Below are positions 1 to 8,458 of a stretch of 57,413 nucleotides of DNA, piece by piece. A program made the translations under genes and the position numbers. This DNA is from an uncultured Lachnospiraceae bacterium (GTDB lineage: Bacteria; Bacillota; Clostridia; Lachnospirales; Lachnospiraceae). Location of the stretch: assembly GCA_944383325.1 (NCBI GenBank), contig CALWPC010000041.1, forward strand, positions 1 through 57,413, in the 5' to 3' direction. A model generated the notes under the pieces. It was not told the DNA's origin and made no database searches. It saw nothing but the letters and a program-made list of their open reading frames with translations. How positions within the stretch are numbered: position 1 is the first letter of the stretch; each line of letters begins with the position of its first letter.

Positions 1-181
1 CGTCTCTTCGCTTGGCGTTTCTCGCTTCGCTGTTCCTTCTTTACTTCGTTCTGGTTCGTTCTTCTCTCGCATGGCTTCATCCATGCGCGGAATTGTTCAG
101 GGTTGTTCTACTGTTCAATTATCAAAGATCGGTTACATTTCCATCAGGAAACGGTCAAACTCATTTCGAGTCAGCTTGATT
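1..181 (-). other. rRNA operon leader (pre-rRNA spacer)
   Basis: Read on the minus strand, this stretch lies downstream of a strong rRNA-type promoter. At 113-130 it holds the sequence GATCTTTGATAATTGAAC, which resembles the conserved leader element seen before rRNA genes in many Firmicutes. It has no open reading frame of note, and its left part is rich in purine repeats on the minus strand. I infer that the rRNA gene, probably 16S, begins just beyond position 1. The rRNA itself is not visible, so this is an inference from promoter strength and leader similarity. Confidence 0.6.
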
Positions 182-210
182 ATCTTAGCACTTCTGTTCC
201 CGTTTGTCAA
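182..210 (-). promoter_or_regulatory. Strong promoter of rRNA operon
   Basis: On the minus strand there is a perfect -35 TTGACA at 205-210, a 17-bp spacer, and a -10 TAAGAT at 182-187 preceded by TGC (extended -10). It fires toward the left edge and is the only promoter between the tRNA genes and the leader. Confidence 0.75.
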
Positions 211-332
211 CAACTTTTTTAACTAACTTTTTAAAATTGTGAATTTCCGCTTAATGCCGGAAACAGGCTGTCAAACTGGCCGGCAGAATTGCATTTCCCG
301 GACAAAAGATCCGAGGCTAAATAATCAAGAAA

Positions 333-421
333 CGGAGAAGGAGGGATTTGAACCCTCGCGCCGCTATTAACGACCTACTCCCTTTCCAGGGGAGCCCCTT
401 CAGCCGCTTGGGTACTTCTCC
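333..421 (-). tRNA. tRNA-Ser (anticodon GGA)
   Basis: The minus strand folds as a class II tRNA of 89 nt. The acceptor stem GGAGAAG pairs with CTTCTCC, a G discriminator follows, the T arm contains GGTTCAAATCC, and there is a long variable arm as expected for serine. The anticodon stem CTCCC/GGGAG closes a loop reading CTGGAAA, giving anticodon GGA. CCA is not encoded. It shares its transcript with the neighbouring tRNA-Ser gene. Confidence 0.93.
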
Positions 422-459
422 AAATGCCTGTATCGATTATCTTCCATATAAAACTGGAA

Positions 460-545
460 CGGAGAGGGTGGGATTCGAACCCACGCGCCCTTTCGGACAA
501 ACGGTTTTCAAGACCGCCTCGTTATGACCGCTTCGATACCTCTCC
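460..545 (-). tRNA. tRNA-Ser (anticodon UGA)
   Basis: This 86-nt class II tRNA on the minus strand has acceptor arm GGAGAGG/CCTCTCC, discriminator G, a T arm with GGTTCGAATCC and a long variable arm. The anticodon stem CGGTC.../...ACCG encloses CTTGAAA, giving anticodon TGA (UGA in RNA). It is the first gene after the promoter at 580-608 and lies 38 bp before tRNA-Ser(GGA). Confidence 0.93.
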
Positions 546-579
546 ACACACGCTAAACACACGAAATAGCGCAAGCTAT

Positions 580-608
580 ATACTATCATCGTTTTTGATG
601 AATGTCAA
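580..608 (-). promoter_or_regulatory. Promoter of the tRNA-Ser pair
   Basis: Minus-strand -35 TTGACA at 603-608 and -10 TAGTAT at 580-585 are separated by 17 bp. The -10 ends about 35 bp before tRNA-Ser(UGA). It lies between ispD and the tRNAs, so the tRNAs need not depend on ispD transcription. Confidence 0.75.
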
Positions 609-670
609 TAACCTTTTTTCTTTTTCGACCAATAATGTCAAAACTTCTCTTCACCGCGCTGCGCAGATAC

Positions 671-1411
671 TCATTGCTCCTGCAAAAGCGCCCCCGCAAT
701 CACCAGATCTTCCGGCGTTGTAATTTTCATATTCCGATAACTGCCCTCGATCAGCGCGACCGGTTTCTTCAGATAACGCTCCACAACCATCGCATCATCA
801 GTAACATTTTCCTGCGGGTGCGCCATGAATTGTTCGTAAGCCTCTGCCGCCCATTCAAAACGAAAAACCTGCGGCGTCTGGACCGACCACACGTTGCTCC
901 GATCAGGACTATGCTGCACCATACCGTTTCTATCCGCAATCTTTACTGTATCTTTTGACGGCATCCCGACTACACAGGCGCCATATTTTTCTACCCCGCA
1001 TCTTGCGCGTGTCAAAATATCCTGCGACAAAAACGGACGCGCGCCGTCATGAATATAGATATATGTAAACTGCTTTTCGATGGAAGCACGCAGCGCAAAC
1101 GCCACCGATTCGTACCGCTCTCTTCCTCCGGCGATCACCTCAGTGACCTTTTGAAAATCATATTTTTTTATAATTTCCTCCCGGCAAAACTGTTCTTCTC
1201 CGCCCGGTACAACCAGGATAATTTCGTCAATCCACCCGGCCTGCTCAAATGCGTTTAAAGAATACCAAAGCACCGGCTTGCCTCCCAGAGACAAATACTG
1301 CTTCTGTACGCTGCTTTGCATGCGTTTCCCCTGCCCGGCCGCCAACACAACCGCGCCGCTTTTTTCCTGTCCGCACTGCGTCAGACAATCCTGACTCCTT
1401 TTTATTTTCAC
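671..1411 (-). CDS. ispD: 2-C-methyl-D-erythritol 4-phosphate cytidylyltransferase
   Basis: IspD transfers CMP from CTP to 2-C-methyl-D-erythritol 4-phosphate in the non-mevalonate isoprenoid pathway, in the cytoplasm. The nucleotide-binding signature AAGQGKRM sits at residues 24-31 and the family motif HDGARPF at about 121-127; NVTDDA appears near residue 205. The length (246 aa) is slightly more than usual because of about 17 extra N-terminal residues. The assigned start is a GTG; the true start may lie a little downstream, before SGAVVLAAG. It is the last gene of a minus-strand run with tsaD and rnz, 43 bp after tsaD. Confidence 0.92.
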   Translation of the reverse strand: MKIKRSQDCLTQCGQEKSGAVVLAAGQGKRMQSSVQKQYLSLGGKPVLWYSLNAFEQAGWIDEIILVVPGGEEQFCREEIIKKYDFQKVTEVIAGGRERYESVAFALRASIEKQFTYIYIHDGARPFLSQDILTRARCGVEKYGACVVGMPSKDTVKIADRNGMVQHSPDRSNVWSVQTPQVFRFEWAAEAYEQFMAHPQENVTDDAMVVERYLKKPVALIEGSYRNMKITTPEDLVIAGALLQEQ

Positions 1412-1454
1412 TCACTCCCCATTTTACAGACAGCTGCCGCACCTGCGCCGTCCG

Positions 1455-2522
1455 TCATCGCTCGCCCAGTTTCAGCGACGGAACCGCATTTAACGTCCAG
1501 TCGCTCCTCACACCCCGCTGATAATCATAGTATGCCGCAGCGCCAATCATTGCCGCATTATCCGTACAATAAATCGGCGACGGAAAATAAAACTGGTACC
1601 CATGCTCCTCACAGGCCCGCTCAATCTGTCCGCGAATCATCTGATTAGATGCAACGCCTCCTGCGATGGCCAGTTTGGATACCGAAACGGTCTCTGCTGC
1701 GTCTAACAGATGGTGTGTGAGCACATCCGCAACCGCCTGCTGAAAACTGGCGGCCAGATCTTCCCTGCAAATCTCCCGCCCTTTCATTTTTTCACTATTG
1801 ATATAATTGAGTACCGCAGATTTTAATCCACTAAAACTAAAATCATGCGGATGACCATTCACCTTTGCCCGCGGAAGCAAAACTGCCTGCGGATTTCCAT
1901 TTCGCGCTATCTGTTCAATCTTCGGTCCGCCAGGATAACCCAAGCCGATCGCGCGCGCAACTTTGTCAAACGCCTCGCCGGCTGCGTCGTCCCGCGTGCG
2001 CCCGAGAATATCAAACACACCGTAATCACGCACTAAAACCAGGTGGGTATGTCCCCCGGAAACGACGAGACAAAGAAACGGCGGTTCAAGCTCTCGATGT
2101 TCAATAAAATTGGCCGCAATATGTCCCTCAATATGATGTACTCCGATCAGCGGCTTTTTTGAAGCAAAAGCAATCGCCTTGGCCTCCGCAACGCCAACCA
2201 ACAGCGCCCCCACTAACCCCGGACCATAAGTGACCGCAATAGCGTCAATATCTTCCAGCCTGAGTTCTGACCTACAAAGCGCCTCTTCAATGACCGGATT
2301 TATTTTTTCTATATGTTTTCTGGAAGCGATTTCCGGAACAACCCCTCCATACAACTTATGCAGCTCAATCTGAGAAGAAATTACATTGGATAATACTTCT
2401 CTGCCATTTCTGACTACAGCCGCAGCCGTCTCGTCGCATGAACTCTCAATCGCCAATATCGTTACGGCCTGATCTTGTCCGCCTTCACTTTGCTCCTGCC
2501 TGTGCAATGTTTTCTGCTCCAT
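1455..2522 (-). CDS. tsaD: tRNA N6-adenosine threonylcarbamoyltransferase TsaD
   Basis: TsaD moves the threonylcarbamoyl group onto A37 of ANN-decoding tRNAs, working with TsaB and TsaE, which are encoded nearby at 4417-5611. The ASKHA-fold signature IESSCDET is at residues 25-32. The metal-binding HIEGH motif is at about 130-134, followed by [10 protein letters not shown], and the C-terminal [11 protein letters not shown] is present. The length of 355 aa is normal. An AAGAAGGGATAGG ribosome site precedes the ATG. The N-terminal 20 residues are a polar extension absent from many homologues. Confidence 0.95.
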   Translation of the reverse strand: MEQKTLHRQEQSEGGQDQAVTILAIESSCDETAAAVVRNGREVLSNVISSQIELHKLYGGVVPEIASRKHIEKINPVIEEALCRSELRLEDIDAIAVTYGPGLVGALLVGVAEAKAIAFASKKPLIGVHHIEGHIAANFIEHRELEPPFLCLVVSGGHTHLVLVRDYGVFDILGRTRDDAAGEAFDKVARAIGLGYPGGPKIEQIARNGNPQAVLLPRAKVNGHPHDFSFSGLKSAVLNYINSEKMKGREICREDLAASFQQAVADVLTHHLLDAAETVSVSKLAIAGGVASNQMIRGQIERACEEHGYQFYFPSPIYCTDNAAMIGAAAYYDYQRGVRSDWTLNAVPSLKLGER

Positions 2523-2566
2523 GACCTATCCCTTCTTCCGAATATACGGCAATCTGGCTTGCCGTA

Positions 2567-3481
2567 TCAGTCCTCATCCTCAAAATCTAACTGCCGGAAT
2601 TTCAGATCTTCCCCTGCACGTGCCTGTGCAAACACCTGGCGAACCTGATCCATAAACGGCTCCGGACGGACAAGCGACGGACTATAGTGAGTCAGCCACA
2701 GCTCCTTTGGCTGCGCAAGTTTTGCCAACTGCGCAGCCTCCAGAAATGTCATATGCTTGTATTCCATCGCCTTTGCTTTCTTTTCCGGCTCCCCGTACAT
2801 GCCCTCGCAGATAAACAAATCTGCTCCTTCCGCATGTTTTGCAATCATTGGAACCGGTCGTGTGTCCGTACAGTATGTTACCTTAATCCCCTTGCGCTCC
2901 TCTCCAAGCACCATTTCGGGCGTATACAAAACGCCGTCGACTTCGACGAGTTCCCCCTTCTGCAGCCTATTCCACGCGCACTGAGGCACTCCGGCTTCCC
3001 TCGCCTTATCAACCAGAAATTTGCCGGTGCGCGGCACACGTATGCTGTATCCATAACAGGTCACATTATGCTGTACCCGAAAAGCATCGATACAAAAACC
3101 GTTAAATGTATATGTTTCCTCCATATCCTGAATTTCAATGAACTCAATCGGAAACGGAAGCTCCGGCGCAATGACGCGCAGCGAATTCACCACGTGCGTC
3201 AATCCTCTGGGGCCGATCATCACTAGCGGTTTTTTGCGCTCCGCGTTACCCATGGTCAGAAGCAGCCCCGGCAGTCCGCTGATATGATCCGCATGGTAAT
3301 GTGTAAAACAAATCAGATCAATCGGTTTAAAGCTCCACCCTTTTTCTTTGATTGCGATCTGCGTTCCTTCCCCGCAGTCGATCAAAATACTCATACCATT
3401 AAACCTTGCCATCAGCGAGGTGAGCCGGCGGTAAGGAAGCGGCATCATGCCGCCTGTGCCAAGTAAACATACATCTAACAT
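2567..3481 (-). CDS. rnz: Ribonuclease Z
   Basis: RNase Z is a zinc-dependent beta-lactamase-fold endonuclease that matures the 3' ends of tRNA precursors lacking encoded CCA; the two tRNA-Ser genes in this window are of that kind. The metal motif HYHADH is at residues 61-66, and the further signatures CTDTRPV and LTHYSPS are visible. I start at the ATG giving MLDVCLLGTGG (304 aa, the normal size) rather than one nine codons upstream, because the N-terminal strand then matches the family and an AAAGG lies before it. It is 44 bp after the small zinc-ribbon gene and probably co-transcribed with tsaD and ispD. Confidence 0.93.
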   Translation of the reverse strand: MLDVCLLGTGGMMPLPYRRLTSLMARFNGMSILIDCGEGTQIAIKEKGWSFKPIDLICFTHYHADHISGLPGLLLTMGNAERKKPLVMIGPRGLTHVVNSLRVIAPELPFPIEFIEIQDMEETYTFNGFCIDAFRVQHNVTCYGYSIRVPRTGKFLVDKAREAGVPQCAWNRLQKGELVEVDGVLYTPEMVLGEERKGIKVTYCTDTRPVPMIAKHAEGADLFICEGMYGEPEKKAKAMEYKHMTFLEAAQLAKLAQPKELWLTHYSPSLVRPEPFMDQVRQVFAQARAGEDLKFRQLDFEDED

Positions 3482-3525
3482 TTTGTACCTATGCCTTTCA
3501 ACTATCATTTATTTCTGCCGGTTCA

Positions 3526-3768
3526 TTATACCAGTTCCGTCTGCTCTCTGACAGATGGAGCAATCTTCAGCCCGCTGACAAGCTGATTGTAGCACTCTTC
3601 ACACAAATCAAATGAATGAATCTGACCGTCCTTGTCTGAAAAGAACCCCCACTCCTTATCTGCCGCAAACCAGTCGATCGTCGGCACGCCATTTTTCACC
3701 TCTAACGACCGTCCACACTGGTTACAGACCACCCTGGCCAATTTTCCGGCGCTGTCGTATTCTCTCAT
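3526..3768 (-). CDS. Small zinc-ribbon protein, function unknown
   Basis: I do not recognise a named function. The 80-residue product has two CxxC pairs (C15/C18 and C56/C59) typical of a zinc ribbon, and its middle is rich in aromatic and acidic residues. The start is set by a GGAGGAAG ribosome site 3 bp before the ATG; a longer frame upstream lacks such a site. A promoter at 3877-3905 lies just upstream, so this is probably the first gene of a transcript running into rnz, tsaD and ispD. A role in RNA metabolism would be a guess from context only. Confidence 0.75.
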   Translation of the reverse strand: MREYDSAGKLARVVCNQCGRSLEVKNGVPTIDWFAADKEWGFFSDKDGQIHSFDLCEECYNQLVSGLKIAPSVREQTELV

Positions 3769-3876
3769 ACACTTCCTCCGTCCTGCCGCAAAACGACATT
3801 TTTGCCGCGGGTATTTGCACAGGCGAACCCCCTGCGGATTCGTCTGCACTGTAAACGTATTGCATCCCGCACATTC

Positions 3877-3905
3877 AGTATAACGTGTCGGCCGCGCTCA
3901 TCCAA
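3877..3905 (-). promoter_or_regulatory. Promoter upstream of zinc-ribbon/rnz/tsaD/ispD genes
   Basis: On the minus strand, -35 TTGGAT at 3900-3905 and -10 TATACT at 3877-3882 have a 17-bp spacer. It lies in the 184-bp gap after rimI, about 110 bp before the zinc-ribbon gene. Confidence 0.55.
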
Positions 3906-3952
3906 CAGGGAATTGATTCCTGTCCTTCGGCCCTGCAGGCACGGACAGACTG

Positions 3953-4417
3953 TCAACATTTTTTTATATAAACAAATGCGTCCTCTACCGGATCTGTATA
4001 AAATTTTCGTCTGAGACCCGACTCGACAAAGCCCAGGGATTGATATAACGCGATTGCAGCCGTATTGCTCACGCGCACTTCTAAGATAAAGCTCCTCACT
4101 CCGGCGTTTACCCCCCGCCGGATCAACTCTGACAGCATACGTTTTCCGACGCCCTGGCGCTGAACATTCTTTTTTATAGAAACATTGACAATATTCGCCT
4201 CTTCAAAGGAGCGGTAAAATCCGCAGTAACCGACGACCTTATCCTGAAAAACGGCTGTCAGGTAACAGGATGTGGGAAGCGAGAGCGCATCCGAAAATCC
4301 GCCCGCACTCCACGGAACCGAAAAATTTTCCTTCTCAATCGCACATACGTCAGACAGGTCTTCCGGACGCATCGGGCGAATCTCCAACTGCTTCTCACTG
4401 TCCGTACACACATTCAT
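3953..4417 (-). CDS. rimI: Ribosomal-protein-alanine N-acetyltransferase RimI-like (GNAT)
   Basis: This GNAT-fold acetyltransferase of 154 aa resembles RimI, which acetylates the N-terminus of ribosomal protein S18. The acetyl-CoA loop RQGVGK is at residues 87-92, and the C-terminal NTAAIALYQSLGF is a typical GNAT signature. The start ATG overlaps the tsaB stop codon (TGATG), with GGAGAGAAG just upstream. A longer frame reaching to 4675 only overlaps tsaB and is not used. The tsaE-tsaB-rimI order is common in Firmicutes. Confidence 0.9.
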   Translation of the reverse strand: MNVCTDSEKQLEIRPMRPEDLSDVCAIEKENFSVPWSAGGFSDALSLPTSCYLTAVFQDKVVGYCGFYRSFEEANIVNVSIKKNVQRQGVGKRMLSELIRRGVNAGVRSFILEVRVSNTAAIALYQSLGFVESGLRRKFYTDPVEDAFVYIKKC

Positions 4418-5166
4418 CACTTCTCTCCGCTGTCGCCGGCGGACTGCGTCGTCTCTCGCTCCATGCGCTCTCTCTCCGCCTGAGACAGTCTCAAATACTC
4501 CGGCGCATATACCGAGGCATGCTCGCATTTTCCCTGCCGCGCATACTCTAGCGCGAGACACCCAAGCGCGCCCGCACGCTGTCTTGAAGCAAAGGGCGGG
4601 GCCTCTTCCCACGGTACTGTGCAATTTTCTTCCAATACGCTCCTGTTTGGTTCCACACCGTCGCCCAAAAAGCAAACCAGTTCTCCATACGCATTAATTT
4701 TCTCCACAATAGCAGACGCCGCAACCGCCATCTGCTCCTCCACCACCGTAAAACGGCCGTTGGCATAGCGATATAACCCCGTATACACCTGCGAACGTCT
4801 CGCATCCATCAGCGGACAGATCAGCCCCGACATCCCATACATCTGAAAGGCGAGCGCATCCACTGTCGGCACGGGGATAATCGGCCTGTCAAGCGCAAGG
4901 CAAAGCCCCTTCGCCGTTGCGCTTCCAATGCGCAGTCCGGTAAAAGACCCCGGCCCCTTCGCAACTGCGACCGCATCCAACGACGCCAGGTCCAGATCCA
5001 TCAGATCCGTCATCTCCTGAATCATCGGCAACAGCGTCTGAGAATGCGTCTTTTTAAAATTGGTCATATACTCTGCCAGTACGACGGCGCGGCCCCTCTC
5101 CTCGTCCTGCTCAACAATCGCAACACTGGCCACCAGTCCGCTGCTGTCAATCGCCAATAACCTCAT
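4417..5166 (-). CDS. tsaB: tRNA threonylcarbamoyladenosine biosynthesis protein TsaB
   Basis: TsaB is an inactive TsaD paralogue that forms the core of the bacterial t6A complex with TsaD and TsaE. The N-terminus MRLLAIDSSG and the segments VAKGPGSFTGLRIG and PLMDARRSQVYTGLY are diagnostic. The start at 5166 gives 249 aa. It follows a GGAAGGGTGG site, and the gene overlaps the end of tsaE by 20 bp, which suggests translational coupling. The stop overlaps the rimI start. Confidence 0.93.
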   Translation of the reverse strand: MRLLAIDSSGLVASVAIVEQDEERGRAVVLAEYMTNFKKTHSQTLLPMIQEMTDLMDLDLASLDAVAVAKGPGSFTGLRIGSATAKGLCLALDRPIIPVPTVDALAFQMYGMSGLICPLMDARRSQVYTGLYRYANGRFTVVEEQMAVAASAIVEKINAYGELVCFLGDGVEPNRSVLEENCTVPWEEAPPFASRQRAGALGCLALEYARQGKCEHASVYAPEYLRLSQAERERMERETTQSAGDSGEK

Positions 5167-5611
5167 TGTGCCACCCTTCCCAGTCGTCCCTGACCGTAAT
5201 TTTCCGGTAATCCAATCCGCGCTGCAAATCTTTTTCAATCAAAACATGAATCGCGCTGTCTGGAATGATTTCCCAAATCCGATTCGCCCACTCAATCAGA
5301 CAGATTCCCTGTCCGTAAAAATAATCTTCATAACCGATCTCATCCATCTCTTCGACATCTGCAATGCGATAAACGTCAAAATGATAAAATGGAAGCCGGC
5401 CGCCCTCATATGGCTGTACAATCGTAAACGTCGGAGAATTGACCGGTTCGGCAATGCCGAGACCATCCGCAACCCCCTGTGTAAACACCGTCTTGCCAAC
5501 ACCGAGATCTCCGCAGAGCGTATAAATCTGTCCTTCGCGCGCCGACTGGCCAAGCGTCCTGCCAAGCGCATACGTCTCCTCCGCAGAAAACGTCTCGTAC
5601 TGTCTGTTCAT
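5147..5611 (-). CDS. tsaE: tRNA threonylcarbamoyladenosine biosynthesis ATPase TsaE
   Basis: This small P-loop ATPase (154 aa) supports turnover of the TsaBD complex in t6A synthesis. The Walker A motif GDLGVGKT is at residues 34-41. NSPTFTIVQPY and the HFDVYRI motif follow, as in the family. It is the first gene of the tsaE-tsaB-rimI run and follows the terminator of ribU. Confidence 0.94.
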   Translation of the reverse strand: MNRQYETFSAEETYALGRTLGQSAREGQIYTLCGDLGVGKTVFTQGVADGLGIAEPVNSPTFTIVQPYEGGRLPFYHFDVYRIADVEEMDEIGYEDYFYGQGICLIEWANRIWEIIPDSAIHVLIEKDLQRGLDYRKITVRDDWEGWHNEVIGD

Positions 5612-5700
5612 CCGCCGTCCTCCCTGTCATCGCATACACGCGAAAAATGTAATCTTATTTTAGCACCTCGTCCTCGGTAACACAAGCTTTTTATCTACTG

Positions 5701-5743
5701 AAAAACAATGAACGGCCAGTCCTTCTCACCCGACCGGCCGTTC
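5701..5743 (-). terminator. Rho-independent terminator after ribU
   Basis: A 12-bp stem with one G-U pair (5710-5721 with 5732-5743) has a 10-nt loop and is followed on the minus strand by ATTGTTTTT. It separates ribU from tsaE. Confidence 0.8.
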
Positions 5744-5789
5744 GAAATTTCATCATCTTTTCCGTTCTTTCCATGAAACGTATATGTTG

Positions 5790-6416
5790 TCAATGAGCCG
5801 CTTTTGTGGTCTCGCCTGTTTTCAGGCGCGTCCCTTTAATTAACGGCGAGAGCGGTTTGTATACAAGAATGGTAATCAGCACGCACGACAGACCCTTGAT
5901 AAAGGTAAACGGCATGTTGAACCAGATTAATGCCTGCCACAGATTCTCGACATTGGGATTGATCATCTGATACGCCTGGATAATCGTTTCCATAGGCATA
6001 AAGGACGTATACACCGGATATACGACAAAATAATTTGTAAATACGCTGATCACCGCCATCGTAACCGCCCCGAGAAGCGCGCCGAGAATGCCTCCGCGCA
6101 TTGTACGGCGATAATTATATACCAGGCCTGCCGGAATCACAAAGGCAAGACCCAAAATCATGTTAGACAGCTCGCCGACTCCGCCGGTCGTCGTGATCGT
6201 CAAATGCAGTATATTTTTTACTACGCAGATTGCCGCGCCCGAAACAGGCCCCATGGCAAACGCCCCAATCAGAGCCGGCAGCTCTGAAAAGTCCATTTTG
6301 ATAAAGCTTGGCATTACCGGTACGCTGAAATCCAAAAACATCAGCACAAAGGCAACCGCCGCCAACATCCCTGTCATTGTCAACTTCCGCGCATTCCATT
6401 TTGTTTTTTGATTCAT
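5790..6416 (-). CDS. ribU: Riboflavin ECF transporter S component
   Basis: This 208-residue integral membrane protein has about six hydrophobic segments and is the substrate-binding S component of an energy-coupling factor transporter. Sequences such as FSELPALIGAFAMGP and HLTITTTGGVGELSN are typical of RibU. The FMN riboswitch directly upstream makes riboflavin/FMN precursors the likely substrate. The EcfA and EcfT energy module is not encoded in this window and must be elsewhere. It appears to be a single-gene transcript bounded by the riboswitch and the terminator at 5701-5743. Confidence 0.92.
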   Translation of the reverse strand: MNQKTKWNARKLTMTGMLAAVAFVLMFLDFSVPVMPSFIKMDFSELPALIGAFAMGPVSGAAICVVKNILHLTITTTGGVGELSNMILGLAFVIPAGLVYNYRRTMRGGILGALLGAVTMAVISVFTNYFVVYPVYTSFMPMETIIQAYQMINPNVENLWQALIWFNMPFTFIKGLSCVLITILVYKPLSPLIKGTRLKTGETTKAAH

Positions 6417-6445
6417 GTTTTCCCTCCATTTTTGCTCAGGCCAGA

Positions 6446-6482
6446 GTGAAATAAAAAGAAAGCCCTGAACGAATCAGGGCTT
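6446..6482 (-). terminator. Riboswitch-controlled intrinsic terminator
   Basis: On the minus strand, a 9-bp perfect stem AAGCCCTGA/TCAGGGCTT (6474-6482 with 6460-6468) is followed by TCTTTTTAT. It sits between the FMN aptamer and ribU, so it is the expression platform. Its right arm TCAGGGC is duplicated at the 5' edge of the aptamer (6635-6641), which can therefore pair with the left arm and prevent termination. Confidence 0.85.
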
Positions 6483-6527
6483 CACTCACATCACACACAG
6501 GAAACACGATCTGTCTCTCCCGCTTTT

Positions 6528-6643
6528 CTTCTACCATCCAGACTTTACTGTCGGTTTCGGAATCTGCAATCTGCATCACCGAATCAACCCCTGCGGGGTT
6601 CGCGGACTATACCGCCGGTCGGGAATCACACCCTGCCCTGAAG
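6528..6643 (-). promoter_or_regulatory. FMN riboswitch (RFN element)
   Basis: The minus strand carries the conserved RFN blocks in order: AGGGCAGGGTG, then ATTCCCGACCGGCGGTATAG, then GATTCGGTG, GATTCCGA, ACCGACAGTAAAGTCTGGAT and AGAAG. CTTC at the 5' end pairs with GAAG at the 3' end to close P1. It controls the downstream ribU through the terminator at 6446-6482: FMN binding should stabilise P1 and allow termination. Confidence 0.95.
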
Positions 6644-6681
6644 AAATATAAATATATTAATTTGTAAAAGAACTGTAATTA

Positions 6682-6710
6682 ACTATAGCACATCCACCCG
6701 GCATTTGCAA
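6682..6710 (-). promoter_or_regulatory. Promoter of the riboswitch-ribU transcript
   Basis: Minus-strand -35 TTGCAA at 6705-6710 and -10 TATAGT at 6682-6687 have a 17-bp spacer. The -10 ends about 38 bp before the aptamer. Confidence 0.7.
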
Positions 6711-6719
6711 CCCATACGA

Positions 6720-8342
6720 CTAATAAAAACAGATCACCGGCGTACCGGATGAAATATTCTCATAAATTTTCTTCGCCGCGCTGATGGGCAGGTTGATACA
6801 ACCGTGAGATCCGTTGCTCAGATAAATATTCCCGCCGAATGTAGATCTCCAGCTGGCATCGTGCATCCCGACTCCCCCGTTAAACGGCATCCAGTAGGTC
6901 ACCGGACTTTCATAGCCATAGCTTCCGTCGGGCTGAATATCCCCGCGGAGCACTGCCGGACTCTGCTTATATTTTAAGGAATAAATTCCTCCCGGCGTAT
7001 CATATCCTTTTGACATATTGCCCGACACAAAATCTGACTCGACAACAAGCGCCCCGTCTTTATAAAAATACAGATGCTGCGCGCTCAGATTAATCTCCAC
7101 GTAAGTATTGCCCCAATCCTGACTGCTCCGGCTGTTTGCCTCCTGCAGCCACAGAGGCGTCATCTCGTGGCTTCCGCCTTCTTTGACGGCCGCAATCAGC
7201 TCTTCGGTCGTATCCGCACGGTTCATACGCCAACCGTAATCTCCCTTTGTAATTTCCACCGTATTGCCGCCCGTCGCCGTAAACGAACGCGTTGTTCCAT
7301 ATGTATTGTATTTATCGCCTAATGTGTCAATATAATCACGGACGAGATCGCTGTCAATGACGACTTCAAAGCCCTCGCCAATGCTAAGCCAGCTCCGTAT
7401 CGTCTCGGCAGGACAGCTCTCTGTCTGATCCCAGATTTGATAGGTAATCTGCGCATGACTGTACAGATTGAGCGTTTCCACACACTGCACAATCGCCGGA
7501 TCATCCGCGGACACATTCTGGGCCACATAGCAGCCTGCTTCCTCCAGAGAAAGCTGCGGCTTTAGATTCATAATCGCGTCATTTAAACAAGCGTAAAATA
7601 CATCTTCCTGAACCTTGGTTCCGATTTCCCCCGGATTTAACACATAGTTTTCTCCGTCAAATTCCACCGTTGCATCCGACGGTTCAATCATCAGCGTTGG
7701 ATTTAAGACGTTTAGCGCAGTCACAACACTGCTTAGCTTTTGTTCATCATAATGCAGCGAGCTGCCGACAGTATAATCCGTCTTTTCAAACAACCCCAAA
7801 AACCACAAAAACATGTTCTGCTGCTTTTGCATCTCGTCAAAGCTAGTCTCAAATTCCAGGGCAAGGCCAATATCCTGACCGCGAATTGTTTCCCACACTC
7901 CGTTTCGCTCCTGAAGCTGCAGACTGTATCTGCTGACTTCCTCCGTCAGCTTTGCCTGGACATCCGCAACAGTTTGACCTGAAAAATCAATCCCGTTAAT
8001 TGTCGTCTGGTAAAAAAAGCGATCACGGAAATGCCATGTCATCGCACCGTATGCAACAGCCGCCAACAAAAGCAGTGCCAGAAACACCATGCAAATGATC
8101 TTTCCCGCCCTGTGTTTTCTGACTGGAGCCGACTGCTTCGTATAGCCGGAAGCCTCCGGTATCTCATCGACCAACGTTATTTCAATGTCATTGTCAGCGG
8201 TATCTTGTACGCTCTCGGACGATTCCTGACGATCCTCCTCTTTCCCTACAGCTGCCGGTTCCCCCTCCGGCTGCCCGCCGTCCTGCCCGTCCGCAGTCAC
8301 ATCGTTCAGATTACTGTTCTCTTTTACTTCCTCATCACGCAT
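6720..8342 (-). CDS. L,D-transpeptidase (YkuD domain) with N-terminal membrane anchor
   Basis: This protein should cross-link peptidoglycan through 3-3 bonds or attach proteins to it. The 540-residue product has an acidic, disordered N-terminus, one membrane segment at about 81-102, a long extracellular region resembling peptidoglycan-binding (PG_binding_4) repeats, and a C-terminal YkuD domain. The catalytic signature NGSHGCINLP places the nucleophilic Cys at 515, with His at 513. The gene has its own promoter at 8408-8436 and stands apart from tex. The substrate is inferred from the family. Confidence 0.9.
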   Translation of the reverse strand: MRDEEVKENSNLNDVTADGQDGGQPEGEPAAVGKEEDRQESSESVQDTADNDIEITLVDEIPEASGYTKQSAPVRKHRAGKIICMVFLALLLLAAVAYGAMTWHFRDRFFYQTTINGIDFSGQTVADVQAKLTEEVSRYSLQLQERNGVWETIRGQDIGLALEFETSFDEMQKQQNMFLWFLGLFEKTDYTVGSSLHYDEQKLSSVVTALNVLNPTLMIEPSDATVEFDGENYVLNPGEIGTKVQEDVFYACLNDAIMNLKPQLSLEEAGCYVAQNVSADDPAIVQCVETLNLYSHAQITYQIWDQTESCPAETIRSWLSIGEGFEVVIDSDLVRDYIDTLGDKYNTYGTTRSFTATGGNTVEITKGDYGWRMNRADTTEELIAAVKEGGSHEMTPLWLQEANSRSSQDWGNTYVEINLSAQHLYFYKDGALVVESDFVSGNMSKGYDTPGGIYSLKYKQSPAVLRGDIQPDGSYGYESPVTYWMPFNGGVGMHDASWRSTFGGNIYLSNGSHGCINLPISAAKKIYENISSGTPVICFY

Positions 8343-8407
8343 GTTTTCAAACCTTTCTGTGTGATCTTTCTATCTTCCTGAAATGCCGATCATTTCAGCC
8401 AGTCTCT

Positions 8408-8436
8408 AGTATACTGAACGCAATACAGAAACGCAA
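8408..8436 (-). promoter_or_regulatory. Promoter of the L,D-transpeptidase gene
   Basis: Minus-strand -35 TTGCGT at 8431-8436, a 17-bp spacer and -10 TATACT at 8408-8413. The leader of about 60 nt contains a small inverted repeat, CTGAAAT/ATTTCAG. Confidence 0.6.
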
Positions 8437-8458
8437 GATTAATTTTCTTACAAAATGT

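Noticed and set aside
4418..4675. N-terminal extension of RimI
   Set aside because: The extension overlaps tsaB in another frame, is rich in Arg/Cys/Gly as shadow frames are, and the ATG at 4417 has a good ribosome site and family-like start.
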